Below, piece by piece: positions 10,850 to 22,449 of a DNA stretch of 64,000 bases. Source of the stretch: Neurospora intermedia (Eukaryota > Ascomycota > Sordariomycetes > Sordariales > Sordariaceae). How positions within the stretch are numbered: the stretch's first letter is position 1; each line of letters starts with the position of its first letter. Made by a program: the position numbers and the translations under genes. The notes beneath the pieces were generated by a model. The model worked only from the letters and a program-made list of their open reading frames with translations. It was not told the DNA's origin and made no database searches. The stretch lies in NCBI GenBank assembly GCA_037102815.1, contig BTPP01000012.1, positions 558,001 through 622,000 on the forward strand, in the 5' to 3' direction.

Positions 10850-13560
10850 TTTACTACCTAAAGTATAAGAAACGAAGTAAATAGAACGAACGCGAAGGAG
10901 ACGGCTTTAACCCTATATTAAATTAAGCCCTCTTATTTAATAGATTAAATCTAAAATATTAAAAATAAAGGAAAGGAGGTTCAATTATAATTAAGGGTAA
11001 GCCTTCTACCCTTTAGTAGCCTAATTTACTTTACTAATACTAAATAAATATAAATCGATTTTATATAATTTAGTACGTCTATCGGAAGGTATTTAAAGGA
11101 TCTTATACGTACTTAAAGTTGGTTAAATATAATAAGAATTATTCGGAAAATTCTTTTCGAAGGACCTAATCCTAAGAAGGAAATAGATCTAACGCTACTC
11201 TAAATATCGCCGGCGATATCCCAAATATTACTAATTATAATAGTACAGTCAAATTTAGCGTTAATTCTAATATTTTAATCCCTTATTAATATTATATTAG
11301 TAATCGTATACCCAATTCACAAATTAATAGCCCAACTTACTATAAGGGTCCGGTCTTATCCGAGGAATATTGAAAAGGACCGTCAAATTGCTTAGAAGAT
11401 TAAATCCTAAACTAATCCAACCGTTTCTTTACTCTTACTATACTCTTAAATAAAATATTAAATTTCACTATCTTCTATTATAATAGGAATACTTAAAATA
11501 CGCCTTCTTAAATCTTCTAATAATAAATACTAATATTCTACTATTGAAGTAATACTATAGGAAATTAAAATATAAATTAATACTAAATCCGATACTTCTA
11601 TATTTAATATAAAAAAAAGTAACTCTAATATTATAATAAAAGATTATCTATCTAGTAATTCTACTATCCCTAGTAAATTATTTAATATTTTTAGTAAAAT
11701 AAATATTAAAAGAAAAACCTCCGCTAGACCGTCAACGGATTCGGCTATACCTAAAACCGAAGATAAAATTAGTGAATTTACTACTCGCCCGGCCGGAATA
11801 AACACTAAAAATACTAACTTTAAGGTTAAACGTTATAATAATATTCCTATAGGTATTTTTACTACCCCTATCGCTTATAGAAGCTTTATACCCTTAGGAG
11901 CGGGCTAAAGTATATTATTACCTAAAATTCCCCTAAATTTTCCTCTTAGTAGTTTCTTCCCTAAATTCTAATAGTTAAATAATGCTATAGGGTAATTCGG
12001 ATACACTTATCCCTACGGGGTTATATACCTACTTTATAATTATCTAGCGTACCTTTATTTAAAATAGAGAATAGGCTTATATAAATATTTAAATATTCTT
12101 AACTATTTAGCCAATTTCCTTACCGGTCTATTAGCCCCCTTAATTAAATTTAGAAGAGGAAACGGCGGTAATAATAGAAGACTACTTTAATAGGGAATTA
12201 TTAATGCCCTTAATAATCCTAATAATCCTAGTAGCCCTAAGAATTCTTATAGCGGAGGATAGGCTCTAATACTTCTATTCTAAAGTCCCAACTTCCTAAA
12301 TAGAGGGCCTCCCAACGGTCTACTATATATAGCCCTAAACTATTATAGCATCGGCCCTCCTAGTAATATTTAAACCGTAAATAATAATTAAAAACCGTAG
12401 GAAATTAGTATATTTTAGCCTAATACCCCTTATAATAAATATTAAAGGCTTAATATATTTTATTTAAGAAAGGTTTTATATTACCGAAACTTCTTTAATT
12501 AAGAAGCAAATTATTAGGTAAGTATAATAAATAGCCCTAATTACTTTCCGAAGATACTCTCTTACTTCTAAAACCTATTAAAGGGCGAAATAATAATCTA
12601 ATAAACTATAAAATTATTAACCGAGGACTACGAAACTTATATTAAATTATTCGAAATTTTACTTTAATTAATAAATAAACAATTTAAAATTAACCCTACT
12701 AAAACAGCCCTATAATTATAGAAGAACTAATTTATTAAAATATATAATACTTATAAAAAGTCTATTCGTATCTTCGCTAATTATTTATTCCGTTATATTC
12801 AGAAATAGAGCAATACTACCGACTATTAACAATTATACTATTTTTATATTAATTTATATTCTAATTTAAAAGGTTTATTAAATAAACTATTTATAGATAA
12901 TACTAAGGAACGGTACTTACGCCTTATAGACGAAAAAGTAGGGATATAATAGGAGGCGCTCTAAAAGTAACGTATTAAACTAACTATTTATTTCGAATAT
13001 AAGGACGAAAAGGTTGCTAAGGATTATAATAAAGAGGCTATACATTAGGGAGAATCCGGCTCTTATTAGAAGGATTTATTATACGGACGCTACTCTTTTT
13101 AGGGTTATAATAGAAAATATTAAAATTAAAATTCGGGTAAATAATATTAATAGAGTAAACGAAGTAAGGAGGAAGATAATTATAAATAGGACAATTATTA
13201 TTAAGGAAATAGCGGGCGTAATAATTAATACTAGGAATATTTTTATTAGCAAAAGATTAATAGCGATAGTAATTTATACTTTAGAAACTATTATTATTTC
13301 TATAAGGATATACCTAATTTAAAGAAGAAAATTAAAAAGCTTAAAGAATTTAGCTATATTATTATTAACGAAGGAGAAGAAGAAATAGAGGAAGAAGTAA
13401 ACTTTGTATATAATATTAAGGATATTTTAAATAAAGGAGAGGACTATTTAAGCGAATTTAATATAATATTAGCCGAATTTACTAATTGGGCCGATTACTA
13501 TTAGGCGCTAATTACCGTTAATAAAATAGAAGAAGACGAATTAATTAATTATACTAATTA
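10850..13560 (+). pseudogene. Element B gag region, RIP-decayed
   Basis: A + strand frame reads gag-like from about 12,600 (KKSIRIFANYLFRYIQ near 12,755-12,800, a capsid-type segment) to about 13,560, with stops at former Gln/Trp codons. I could not find an intact zinc knuckle. Upstream, 10,411-12,600 is AT-rich internal sequence that may hold leader and the first part of gag. Confidence 0.45.
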
Positions 13561-16500
13561 ATCCTAAACCGCTACTGGCCTCCCTACAATTAACAGATAT
13601 AACTCTTCGGACGTTAAAGAAAACGCTAATTTCGCTTTTTAGAAACGTTAGGTCGTTGAGGCGAATCCTATATTAATTACTAAACCGGTATATATTCTAC
13701 GCAAAATAATATATTTAATAATATTAATTAGTAGGGATTTAAATAGTTTAAAGGTTAATATTTATTTAGATTTAAGGGCGTTTAATATTCTAATTAATAA
13801 GAAATTCGTTTACAAATTTACGAAGAACCTATACTTCTTCCCTATAGTTAGTTTTCGAATTAATAGTATTTTAGGTAATAAGGAGATTATAAAGTAAGTA
13901 GAATTCAACTTCTATATAAGAGGGTATATTTAAAGAATATAAATTAACGGATATTTCTCTATCCGTACTAATATTATAACCGACTTTATACTTTATTTAT
14001 TACTAGGAATTTACTTCTTTATTAATTATAAAATAACCTTCGATTTTATATTAGGAGAAGTCCGTTTCTAATTAGTATATAATATAAAAATAAAGGATTA
14101 AATATTTAAGAAGATTAAAATAGAGCGGTACGCCTAAATTTATAAAGAAATAATATATATTACAATTAAAAAGTTATAAATTGCCTTATATAAAATAATT
14201 TTAATTAAGAAGGTCGTAGTACCGGCCTTTATTAAAATACAAATCTCCGTTCGGTATATCGACCTACTTTGGGATTTATAAAAGTTTAACCCTATAGTCT
14301 ACAATTTCTAAGCTAATTATAATAATATTTTCAATTATACTATTACCTACTATACTATAAAGAATATTATAGTCCTAAATTATATTATATAGCCTATTAT
14401 TATTAAAGCTTATAAAACCGTCGGATATATTTATAAGTACGTAAGAAACGAATTCAGTATATTAATAGATAACTATAATCTTAATTACCTTATACCCGCT
14501 ATCTAAATAAAATTTATTTTAAATTAATATATAATATTTCTTAATAAAGAAGACCGGTAGATAGTAATAATAATTAAAGAGGCGGATCTAGATATACCGA
14601 CTCCCTTTCGGAAGCCGGAATTATTTAAACTACTAATATAGGGCTTAAATAAACCTAATAATATCCTTAAAGTAAAATCGGTATAAAGGGTTAGTATTTA
14701 CTATAATTCGCTAAAATTCGCTAAGAAATTTACTAAATTAATAAACGGCTATAACGTTTTCTATAATTGAAGAATAATCCTAATAATTAAAAATAAAAAA
14801 ATATATATTAATCTAATCGAAAGTTAGTAAAATTAAAGACGGTAGGTTTGTATCTACTTATTAAAGTATAAGGATTGCGCTTTCCTTAACGAAATATATA
14901 ATTAATTATATACTTAAGGTAGAATAAACTTTATAAATTAACTAGCGCTTCTAATATATCCAATTTTTATTATATAGCGTAAAGGGGCCAAAGGGGAGAA
15001 AGGGCGAATTATTTCCAATCTCTAACTACTAAATAAAATCGTTATTCTAAATATATATCTTCTTTTAAACTAGTAGGATATTATAAATAATATAATTAAT
15101 TATATTATCTTTTCTATTTTCGACGCCTCTAATTTCTTTTATTAATTACTTATATATTTTAAATATAAAAATTATATAGTAATTATTAACCTTTAAAGGC
15201 TTGAATAGTCCAATATTATTTTAATAGGTTTTAAGAACGTACTAACCTTCGTCTAATACTTTATAAATCGCCGCTTTTTTAAGTATCGGTATTTCGTTCG
15301 TACGTATATTGATAATATTATTATATTTAATAAAACGGCCGAAGAGTATTTTAAATATCTTTAAATAGTATTAAATATTATTAATAAATATTATATTTAT
15401 ATCGGTACTAATAAATCGTTCGTAGGGTATCTATCAGTAAAACTACTCGGCTATATAGTAAATAAAGAAGGAATTAACCGTACTAATAATTATATTACTA
15501 CTTTTAAATAAATTAAATTCCTAAAGACTTTAAAAGTATTAGAAATTTATATTAGTATAGTAAAATAGCTTCGGTTTAATATTACTTAATTCTAAATTAA
15601 GAACGCTCTATTTAAATACTATAAAACTAATCTATTCTAATAAGGACGTAAATTAAAGGAACTGCCTATAGGAACGTCTAAGAATACCCGTAAAATTTAT
15701 ACTACTAAAATAAAGTTCGTCCCTATTAAAAAAAAACGAAAGTCTTTTAAAATTATATAAGCCGACCTATATAATTAGATTAAACTATAGTACTATAATC
15801 GATTACAACCGCTCTTCTTTAAGACTAATATATATAAGTAGGGTTTTAATATAGTAGCTTTCTAACTTATAAATAAATAGAATAGTAAAAATATATTTAA
15901 ACGTAATATTCTTATTAAATAAATTTACTTAATTACCTTTATCTCTCGTAAAACGACCCCTACCGAAAAATACTATAGCTCTACGGAAATTAAAGTCGCA
16001 ATAGTAATTTAAACTCTAAAGAAATAGCGAAAGATAATTCAATCCAACGAATACCCCATTACTATTTTAATAAATTATTCGCCAGCGAAAAGGATCCTAA
16101 AATATACGTTATTAACTACTATAAATTTAATTAAAACAAACTTTAAACTAACTAATGTAGTAAACCAAGTATTGCAATTTCGGTTAAACGTTTTTTATAT
16201 TCCAGGACTACTAAATATTATACCTAATATATTATTACGACTCTTAATAGAATTAAATCGCTATATTGACCGTAATAATATAGATTAACTAAAAGATATA
16301 TAAGTAAATTAGGCGGAATTAGCAGCGCTAAATTTCTATTCCGCCGTACCGGTACTAATATAGGAATTTAAAATAAAGATTATAGAAAATTACAAAATAG
16401 ATTTATAGTACTAGAAAATTATTAATATACTATACGCTATAATTTAATTAATAATAAATTCGGCACCCCCGCCGAATTTATTACTAAAGCGTACGGACTA

Positions 16501-18150
16501 TAGGGGCTATTTACTAGCCGGCCCGTTTAAACTCTATAATAATATTCTCTTTTATATCGATTATAATAATAAAAAGCGGATTTACCTTCCTTCGAATTAT
16601 ATACTTAAAATTTTAGCTTTAGTATATAATAAAAAATAGTATACTAAGGTTAACCGTATAATAATCGAATTTAATTATATCTACTTTTATTATAAAATAT
16701 AGAAAGTAAAATTGTACGTTAATTATTACTAAATTTATTAAAAGTATTAAACCGACCGTCAACTAATACTAAGGGAGTTTTAGCCTATTCGCTCCTTACT
16801 ATAACCCTTCTATACTATAATTATAAACTTTATAATTAATATACTTATTATAAACGTACTAAGGACCTTCTAGGTACTACCAAATTATTTATTACTAAAT
16901 ACTATAAGTACCGATACGTATAAATTTAGTAAGAAGGTCCTATTAATAACCAATTATTCTATATATATAGCTAAAGATTAGGCGATAATAAAACTATAAG
17001 TTTAGGGTTTTACCGACTAGGGCATTCCGTAGAGGATTATTAACAATCGAAATATAAAATTTATATCCGAAATATAAAGAGAAATCTTTTTTATTTATAG
17101 AACGAAGCTACTCTACTCTATAGTATATTATCCCTAAACAAATAAATAATTTAAATATATTAATTAAACTATTAAAATTACTATTCGCTTTTATTATACT
17201 ACTTTTAACTAACTATAAACTAATATTCTACCTACTATCTAATACTAATTTAATAATTCGCTATATACTACGTTAGGAATAAGCCCTAACAAAATAATAT
17301 ATAAATTCAAACTTCAATCGATATTAAATATCCTTACTAAACTCTCTAATAAAGAAACCCCGCTTAATATAGCGGCCCTATAAATATTTAAATTGGAATA
17401 TTAGGAGGAAGCTACCGAATTAATCGATAAAGTAGGTATAGTAGTAAAATAGTATTATAATACAAAGTATACTCCTATATAATTCGAAGTCGGGGATATA
17501 ATTTATATTCGATTCAATAATAAATATAAACTACCTAAAAAGCCGAAGCGAAAATAGTCAATACTAAAATTAGGTTTATATTATATTATAAAGAAGGTTA
17601 GACATTTTATTTATAAATTCGACTTCCTAAGGGATTTAAAGCTCTATTGTATAGTATTAGTAATTTAATTATATAGGATAACTAAGGGCCCGGATCCCTT
17701 CTAAAAGTAAAAAAACCCTCCTACCGAAATAGAATTAAATAATTAAGTACCTTTCGTTTTAAGAAAGATTATAGAGTATTATATAAAAATCTATAAATAT
17801 AGAAGCGAAATAATTAAATTCCTAATTACGAGGAAAAATACACTAGGAATAAATATACATTAATTAAAGCGCTTAGTACTAGTAAACTTTAATAAAAAGA
17901 TAGTACGAAAATATAAGAGAAAGTTCCCTATTAATTAATAGAAGGAAAAAGAATAGTTTAAATATATTCCGCTAGAATAAATACTAATAAAGATTATTCT
18001 ATATACTAACGTAATTATTACTTTACTAATTATAGTAAAAGAGAAAGGTTTAAAGGTAGAGGTATAACCTATATTTACCGCCCGGGGAAATAGAACGAAT
18101 TTATTAGCCCCTTAATTAGTAATAGATTTATTACTAATATTTAAAGCTAA
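13560..18150 (+). pseudogene. Element B pol (protease, RT, RNase H, integrase), RIP-decayed
   Basis: RT spans about 14,980-15,560. Recognisable blocks are SIFDASNFFY (usual form S.FDA.SFFYQ), GFKNVLTFVQYF, FVRTYIDNIIIF and KSFVGYLSVKLLGYIV. The catalytic YIDD is now Tyr-Ile-Asp-Asn (15,305-15,316), its second Asp lost by G-to-A. A protease-like region precedes at about 13,740-13,850 (YLDLRAFNILIN, where DSGA-type residues are altered). Integrase follows at about 16,600-17,650, including a TDRQLILREF segment near 16,755. The RT type (long 'FDASSFFYQ', 'VGYPSVKLLG') is one I associate with fungal Ty3 elements. Confidence 0.7.
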
Positions 18151-18559
18151 TTAAATTCGTTATTCTCCCCGCCGTTAATAAAAGAGTACTATATAGGCCC
18201 TAATATATTTTTTCCTTTATCCGTTTTTATCTTATTTTTAATTCGCCCCGCAGCGTAATATTTATTTAACTTAATATTTTTCTTTTTTTTCTTCTACCTT
18301 TCCTTTTTCTTTTATTTAATAGTTATTACCTCTTTCAACCTTAATATACTACGCCGACTTTATCTTTTTCTTTCGTATTAGAAATTTATAATTAGTATTT
18401 TTCCTTAAACCTTTCGCTCGTCTTTTTCCTTATAATAAATTAAATCCACTTATATTTTCTTATTTAATTATTACCCCTATTATAAAAAAGTCGTTTATAT
18501 TTTTCTCATTTATTTTCCTATTTATAAATATATTCGTTAAAACTAATTTATATATAATT

Positions 18560-20760
18560 AAAGGCTATAGTAAATTACCTATTCCTTACGGAGCTAGACC
18601 GACGTTAATATATAATTACCGAAACTATATTTAATATTAGTACTACAATTTCTAATAGGACGTATAAATAATTCGAGAATTACAATAAGGAATTTATTAA
18701 ATTAATTTACACCGTCCTCTATAACCCTACTAAGGACGTAGAGGGATATATTATTTTCAATATACATACCCGTTCGGAAGAGACTACTAATAAATAAATA
18801 GTCGTTATTTTCGGCAATAGGATTATAATATAAATACTATATAGTATTATTAATTTAATTATAGTATTCGTCCTACCGTATAAGGATATTACAATAGCCC
18901 TACACCGCCTAATTCGCCGATAAATTTAAATATAAATCTAAAACTTCCGTATACGTATAATATATATTATAATAATAAACGAAATCGTTAGATTCTTTAA
19001 ACCTATACCCGTAGTAAGAGATTAACGCTTCGATTCCGTTAATTAGATTATTTAGTATATTTCTTCGCGCTATTACTTAGTCCCTACTATAAAAACCTAT
19101 TTAAATTTCATTATAAACGTAAGTAGCAATATTACTAAAATATACCCTATTATATTCTTAATCCTTACTAGATCCCTAATAACTATAAATATTCTTTTAA
19201 CAGTTATATTTAAAAATATTATAACTTTTATACCTATTATAATATTTTAATTCCCCCCCGATTTTTATTTTAACCTAAAGGGAGTAAACGCCGGCTAGTA
19301 GGTCTAATTAACGACCCCCAACGGACGAATTAAAGTATATATAAAGCTTTAAAAGCTTAGTATTTTAAAATATATTGACCGAACATTTAATATTACTAGT
19401 TAAAATAATCGTACTGCTATATATAAGTATAATCCGTTAAACTATTTACTAGAAACTATTTGTACTTTAGCGGATTTAGTAGATAGCGGCGATTTTATTA
19501 TTAAATTATAATTAATCCCTACTTTCGGAACTATTTGTAGAATAATAAATAATAAACCGACTTTCGTAAATAATTTTTAGAATATAGTCCAATCTTTTAT
19601 TTAGGACTTTAAACTTAACTACTAATAAAAATTACTTTATAACGCTCCGTTAAATATATATAACAATCTTATTAATTTTACCGAAGATAATTAAAAGCGT
19701 CTTTTTACCGTCGATAAATCCGATTTAATTAATAGTAACTTAATTAATAAAGCTATTATAATCTACTGCCTAAAAAACGAATTATTTGAATTAGCCGAAG
19801 AATATTAAAATATAAACGTTTTATATTTAAATACTAAGGAAATATTCAATAAACTTTATAAATAAATTAATTACGTCCATTGTAACTATATATAGAAAAT
19901 AATATATTTAAAATTATTAATAATTAAGAATATTCGTAATTAGGCTATTAAAACTATTAATATTTAGAAGGAAGAATACGCTATTTCCGAATAGAAGAAT
20001 TACCTACTTATTTAATCCGCCCTCCTTATTTATAAAATAGTAAATATATCGAATAGCCTTCCTAAGTAAATTACCGGTTACTTTTTTTATTTAGGTATAG
20101 TTTATCTAACTAAAATTCATCCTAGTAAGTTCAATAATACTAACTATTAATTATACAATTAAATTAATAGGTTCGTTACCGATAAAATCTCTTACTTTAT
20201 AGAAATTTACATACGTAAAACGGCGGAAAAGAGCGCTTACTTTTAGAATATTACAATCTACTGCCTAATTACTATTAAAAAAAATATTAAGCGAATAAAG
20301 AAAGCGCTTTAAACTATAGAAATCTTAATTTTCGCCGAGTACGTTAATAAATTAGCGTTATTTAATACCGAAATTATTTCTTAGGTCGAAAAGACTCCTA
20401 TTCATTTACGTTAAGGATTTAGTACTAGCGGATCCATTATTCGTAATAATTATAAACCTACTAATAATTAACTATTTAGCCTTCTCCTTACTATAGAGAG
20501 TTTTATAGGGTTAATCCGGCGGCCTAGGGCTACTAATATAGTTACGCCGAACTTATATTCCGGTTAGGTAAATTAAATAACGTTAACTATAGTAAATAAT
20601 AGTAATAATAAAAATATAATAAATTTATATTTATTTACTAGCGAAGTAAATAAATAAAAGTAGCATTATTAGAATTTAAAAGTATACTAAATTTTATTTA
20701 TAAATAATAGCAGTCCCTCTAAATTTAAACCCCTATTTATTAGGGTAAATAAATTTATTA
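18560..20760 (+). pseudogene. Extra ORF between pol and 3' LTR of element B
   Basis: I do not recognise this product. From about 19,740 to 20,440 one + strand frame stays protein-like for over 200 codons, with stops about one in twenty and only at positions reading as former Gln or Trp; segments include ITIKKNIKRIKKAL and LIFAEYVNKLALFN. A similar frame seems to extend upstream to about 18,560. It is sense with respect to pol and lies where env or accessory genes sit in other LTR elements, but no signal peptide or membrane segment survives to support an envelope. It could also be an unrelated fragment captured by the element. Confidence 0.4.
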
Positions 20761-21067
20761 ACTACTTTAATAAATAATCCGCCTATATTTATTAACGATT
20801 CCTACCGCCCTTAGGAATTAATTTACTATTACTCTTATATTTATTATTATTATTTAAAAAGGGGCTAGGGTCTTTATAAAATATTTTAGTAGTATAGAAG
20901 CGAAAACGTTAGGATTAGTTTAATATACTAAATATAATTAGATACTAAATAGTAGGAGGAGGATAATAGTTCTAGTAATATATTAAAGGCGCTATAAGTA
21001 TAATATAATTAATTAAATAGTAATGAGAGGAGGGGATTTAACAATTATCTCTCCCGACCCCAGGAAA

Positions 21068-21458
21068 TATTAGGGGACGAATCCGCCTTCCCCTAGGTCT
21101 ATATATATTGGGCTGTATTGAACCGAATCCGGCTTAACGCAACCCGATATAATATAGAGTAGGTATAGATAATTATAGAAGGATCCGTCTCAATAACAGA
21201 TTCCTTTCTTTAATTAATTATTATTTATAATTAGAAATTCTTATTTAATAATACTATTTATTAATATAGGATTTAAGTTGCAATTAACCGTAGTTCCTTA
21301 AGACGAATCCGTTACTCAATAACGAATCCGCTACGCATTAATCCCTTTAACGAATCCGTTACCTGCCGGATTCTTCTCTTAAAACGAATCCGTTAGTAAC
21401 GAATCCGTTACTTAGTAGCATAGTAACTACGGTCTTAACTCCCCGTAATACCGTAGCA
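21068..21458 (+). repeat. 3' LTR of element B
   Basis: 391 bp, the better preserved copy in its second half, ending ccgtagca followed by TSD cttag. Its first bases read ta instead of TG. Confidence 0.92.
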
Positions 21459-21463
21459 CTTAG

Positions 21464-21560
21464 TAGCTTACACGATATTCTAAGGCGTTTAATATGTTGG
21501 CGGGCGTTAAAATATATACGGGTACCGCAATACCCCACTAGTACCTCGCCCAACTACTTA
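21464..21560 (-). pseudogene. Fot1/pogo-like transposase, N-terminal part
   Basis: The - strand frame ends RISCKLL at the insertion site of element B; ignoring B and one copy of cttag, it continues without a shift into SIREITTITSES at 10,014. The start codon is uncertain because of mutation. The preserved frame across the junction confirms both the TSD and the reality of the gene. Confidence 0.55.
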
Positions 21561-21764
21561 AAGTATTTATTAAAGTTAATAGGCACTATGCGGTCGGTTA
21601 GTAACTTATTTATTAATTTATAGATATATATAGACTGTTTACTTTTTACGACTTTACGCGACGAGATTGTACGAGTTTCTACGATGTTGTGTTGCGAAAT
21701 GTACGATGTAAATGAGCGATTTTGCAGGGCGTTAATAGGCGGATCTGTATGGTACTATTCGTGT

Positions 21765-21857
21765 AGTGTCCTAGATTAAAACCGTGTCCCAATTTTTCGC
21801 TACCCCCTACTTAACGAGTAGGGGGGTTAAAAGCCTTGGCGCCCAGAACCCCCCAAG
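21765..21857. repeat. Right TIR of the Fot1/pogo-like element
   Basis: 93 bp, reverse complement of 7,101-7,193 with one G/A difference; followed by TA (21,858-21,859). Confidence 0.9.
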
Positions 21858-21859
21858 TA

Positions 21860-22307
21860 CCTAAATACCCTTATTACTAGGATTAATACCCGGATATTTA
21901 GAGTAATTTAAACCTTTTAGGAAGGAGTAGCGGCCGGGGCAGTAGGTATTACTTTTAGTAAATTAGTTAGAAAATTAGAGAATTAAATAGAAAAGTTAAA
22001 AGAGTAGTATAGAATAATAGAAGGGGATAAAGTATTACTAAGGGAGGAGGAATTATATATTTATTTAAATTTATTATTTAATAGGGAGGAGGTAGTAAGT
22101 ATTAGGGAATTGATGGAGGAGGAAATAAAATTAGGGGAGGGGGTAATAAATATTCGGGTATTAAAAGAGGATTTAATAGGGTTAATAAAAATAGTATAAT
22201 AAAAGAGGGATATTCTAAAGGAGAAACGGCGGTTGAAGAAGGTAGTTCGGTTTTCGGACGTAGTAAAGGAAGTAGAATCTCTTCCAAAAAAGAAAAAAAG
22301 ACTATAA
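21860..22307 (+). pseudogene. Antisense accessory ORF of element A, coiled-coil part
   Basis: This continues the + strand frame interrupted at 7,098. Across the TA target the reading goes from TAVIY into LNTLITRINTRIFRVI without a shift. From about 21,930 it is strongly charged and heptad-like (FSKLVRKLEN; EEELYIYLNLLFNREEVV; KEKRRLKKVVRFSDVVKE) and ends with a basic KKKKRL just before TAA at about 22,306, possibly a nuclear localisation signal. It is antisense to A's pol and ends shortly beyond the 3' end of integrase. Function unknown. Confidence 0.6.
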
Positions 22308-22449
22308 ATTCCCTATAATAGTACTATTATAGTATTATTATCTTTAAATATAGTAGTCGGGTCGGGTACTAGGGCGGCATTGGGTATTAGAAATTCTTAA
22401 GTATAGCGGACTATCGGCGGCGGTATTTTAAGTAGATAGCTGTGCTTTT

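Larger units (their letters stand above)
10020..21458 (+). mobile_element. Ty3/gypsy retrotransposon B, nested in the Fot1-like transposase
   Basis: LTRs of exactly 391 bp (10,020-10,410 and 21,068-21,458) differ by C/T and G/A transitions. The duplication cttag flanks the element (10,015-10,019 and 21,459-21,463). The left LTR keeps the TG start; the right one keeps the CA end. The internal part is long, about 10.7 kb: gag, protease, RT, RNase H and integrase in order on the + strand to about 18,150, then roughly 2.9 kb containing a further + strand frame before the 3' LTR. This is the youngest visible layer in its branch of the stack. Confidence 0.9.
7101..21857 (-). mobile_element. Fot1/pogo-like DNA transposon, nested in element A
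   Basis: Terminal inverted repeats of 93 bp (7,101-7,193 and 21,765-21,857) differ by a single transition and are flanked by TA on both sides (7,099-7,100 and 21,858-21,859), the target duplication of the Tc1/mariner/pogo superfamily. Without the inserted element B (11,439 bp plus its 5-bp TSD) it is about 3.3 kb, somewhat longer than classical Fot1. It carries a - strand transposase with CENP-B-type helix-turn-helix and DDE domains. The TIR pair is much better preserved than the interior. Confidence 0.85.

Noticed and set aside
7101-21857. Whether the long TIR-bounded unit is a giant Starship- or Maverick-type element
   Set aside because: The length is explained by element B with its own LTRs and TSD; the remainder is a 3.3-kb Fot1/pogo-like transposon.
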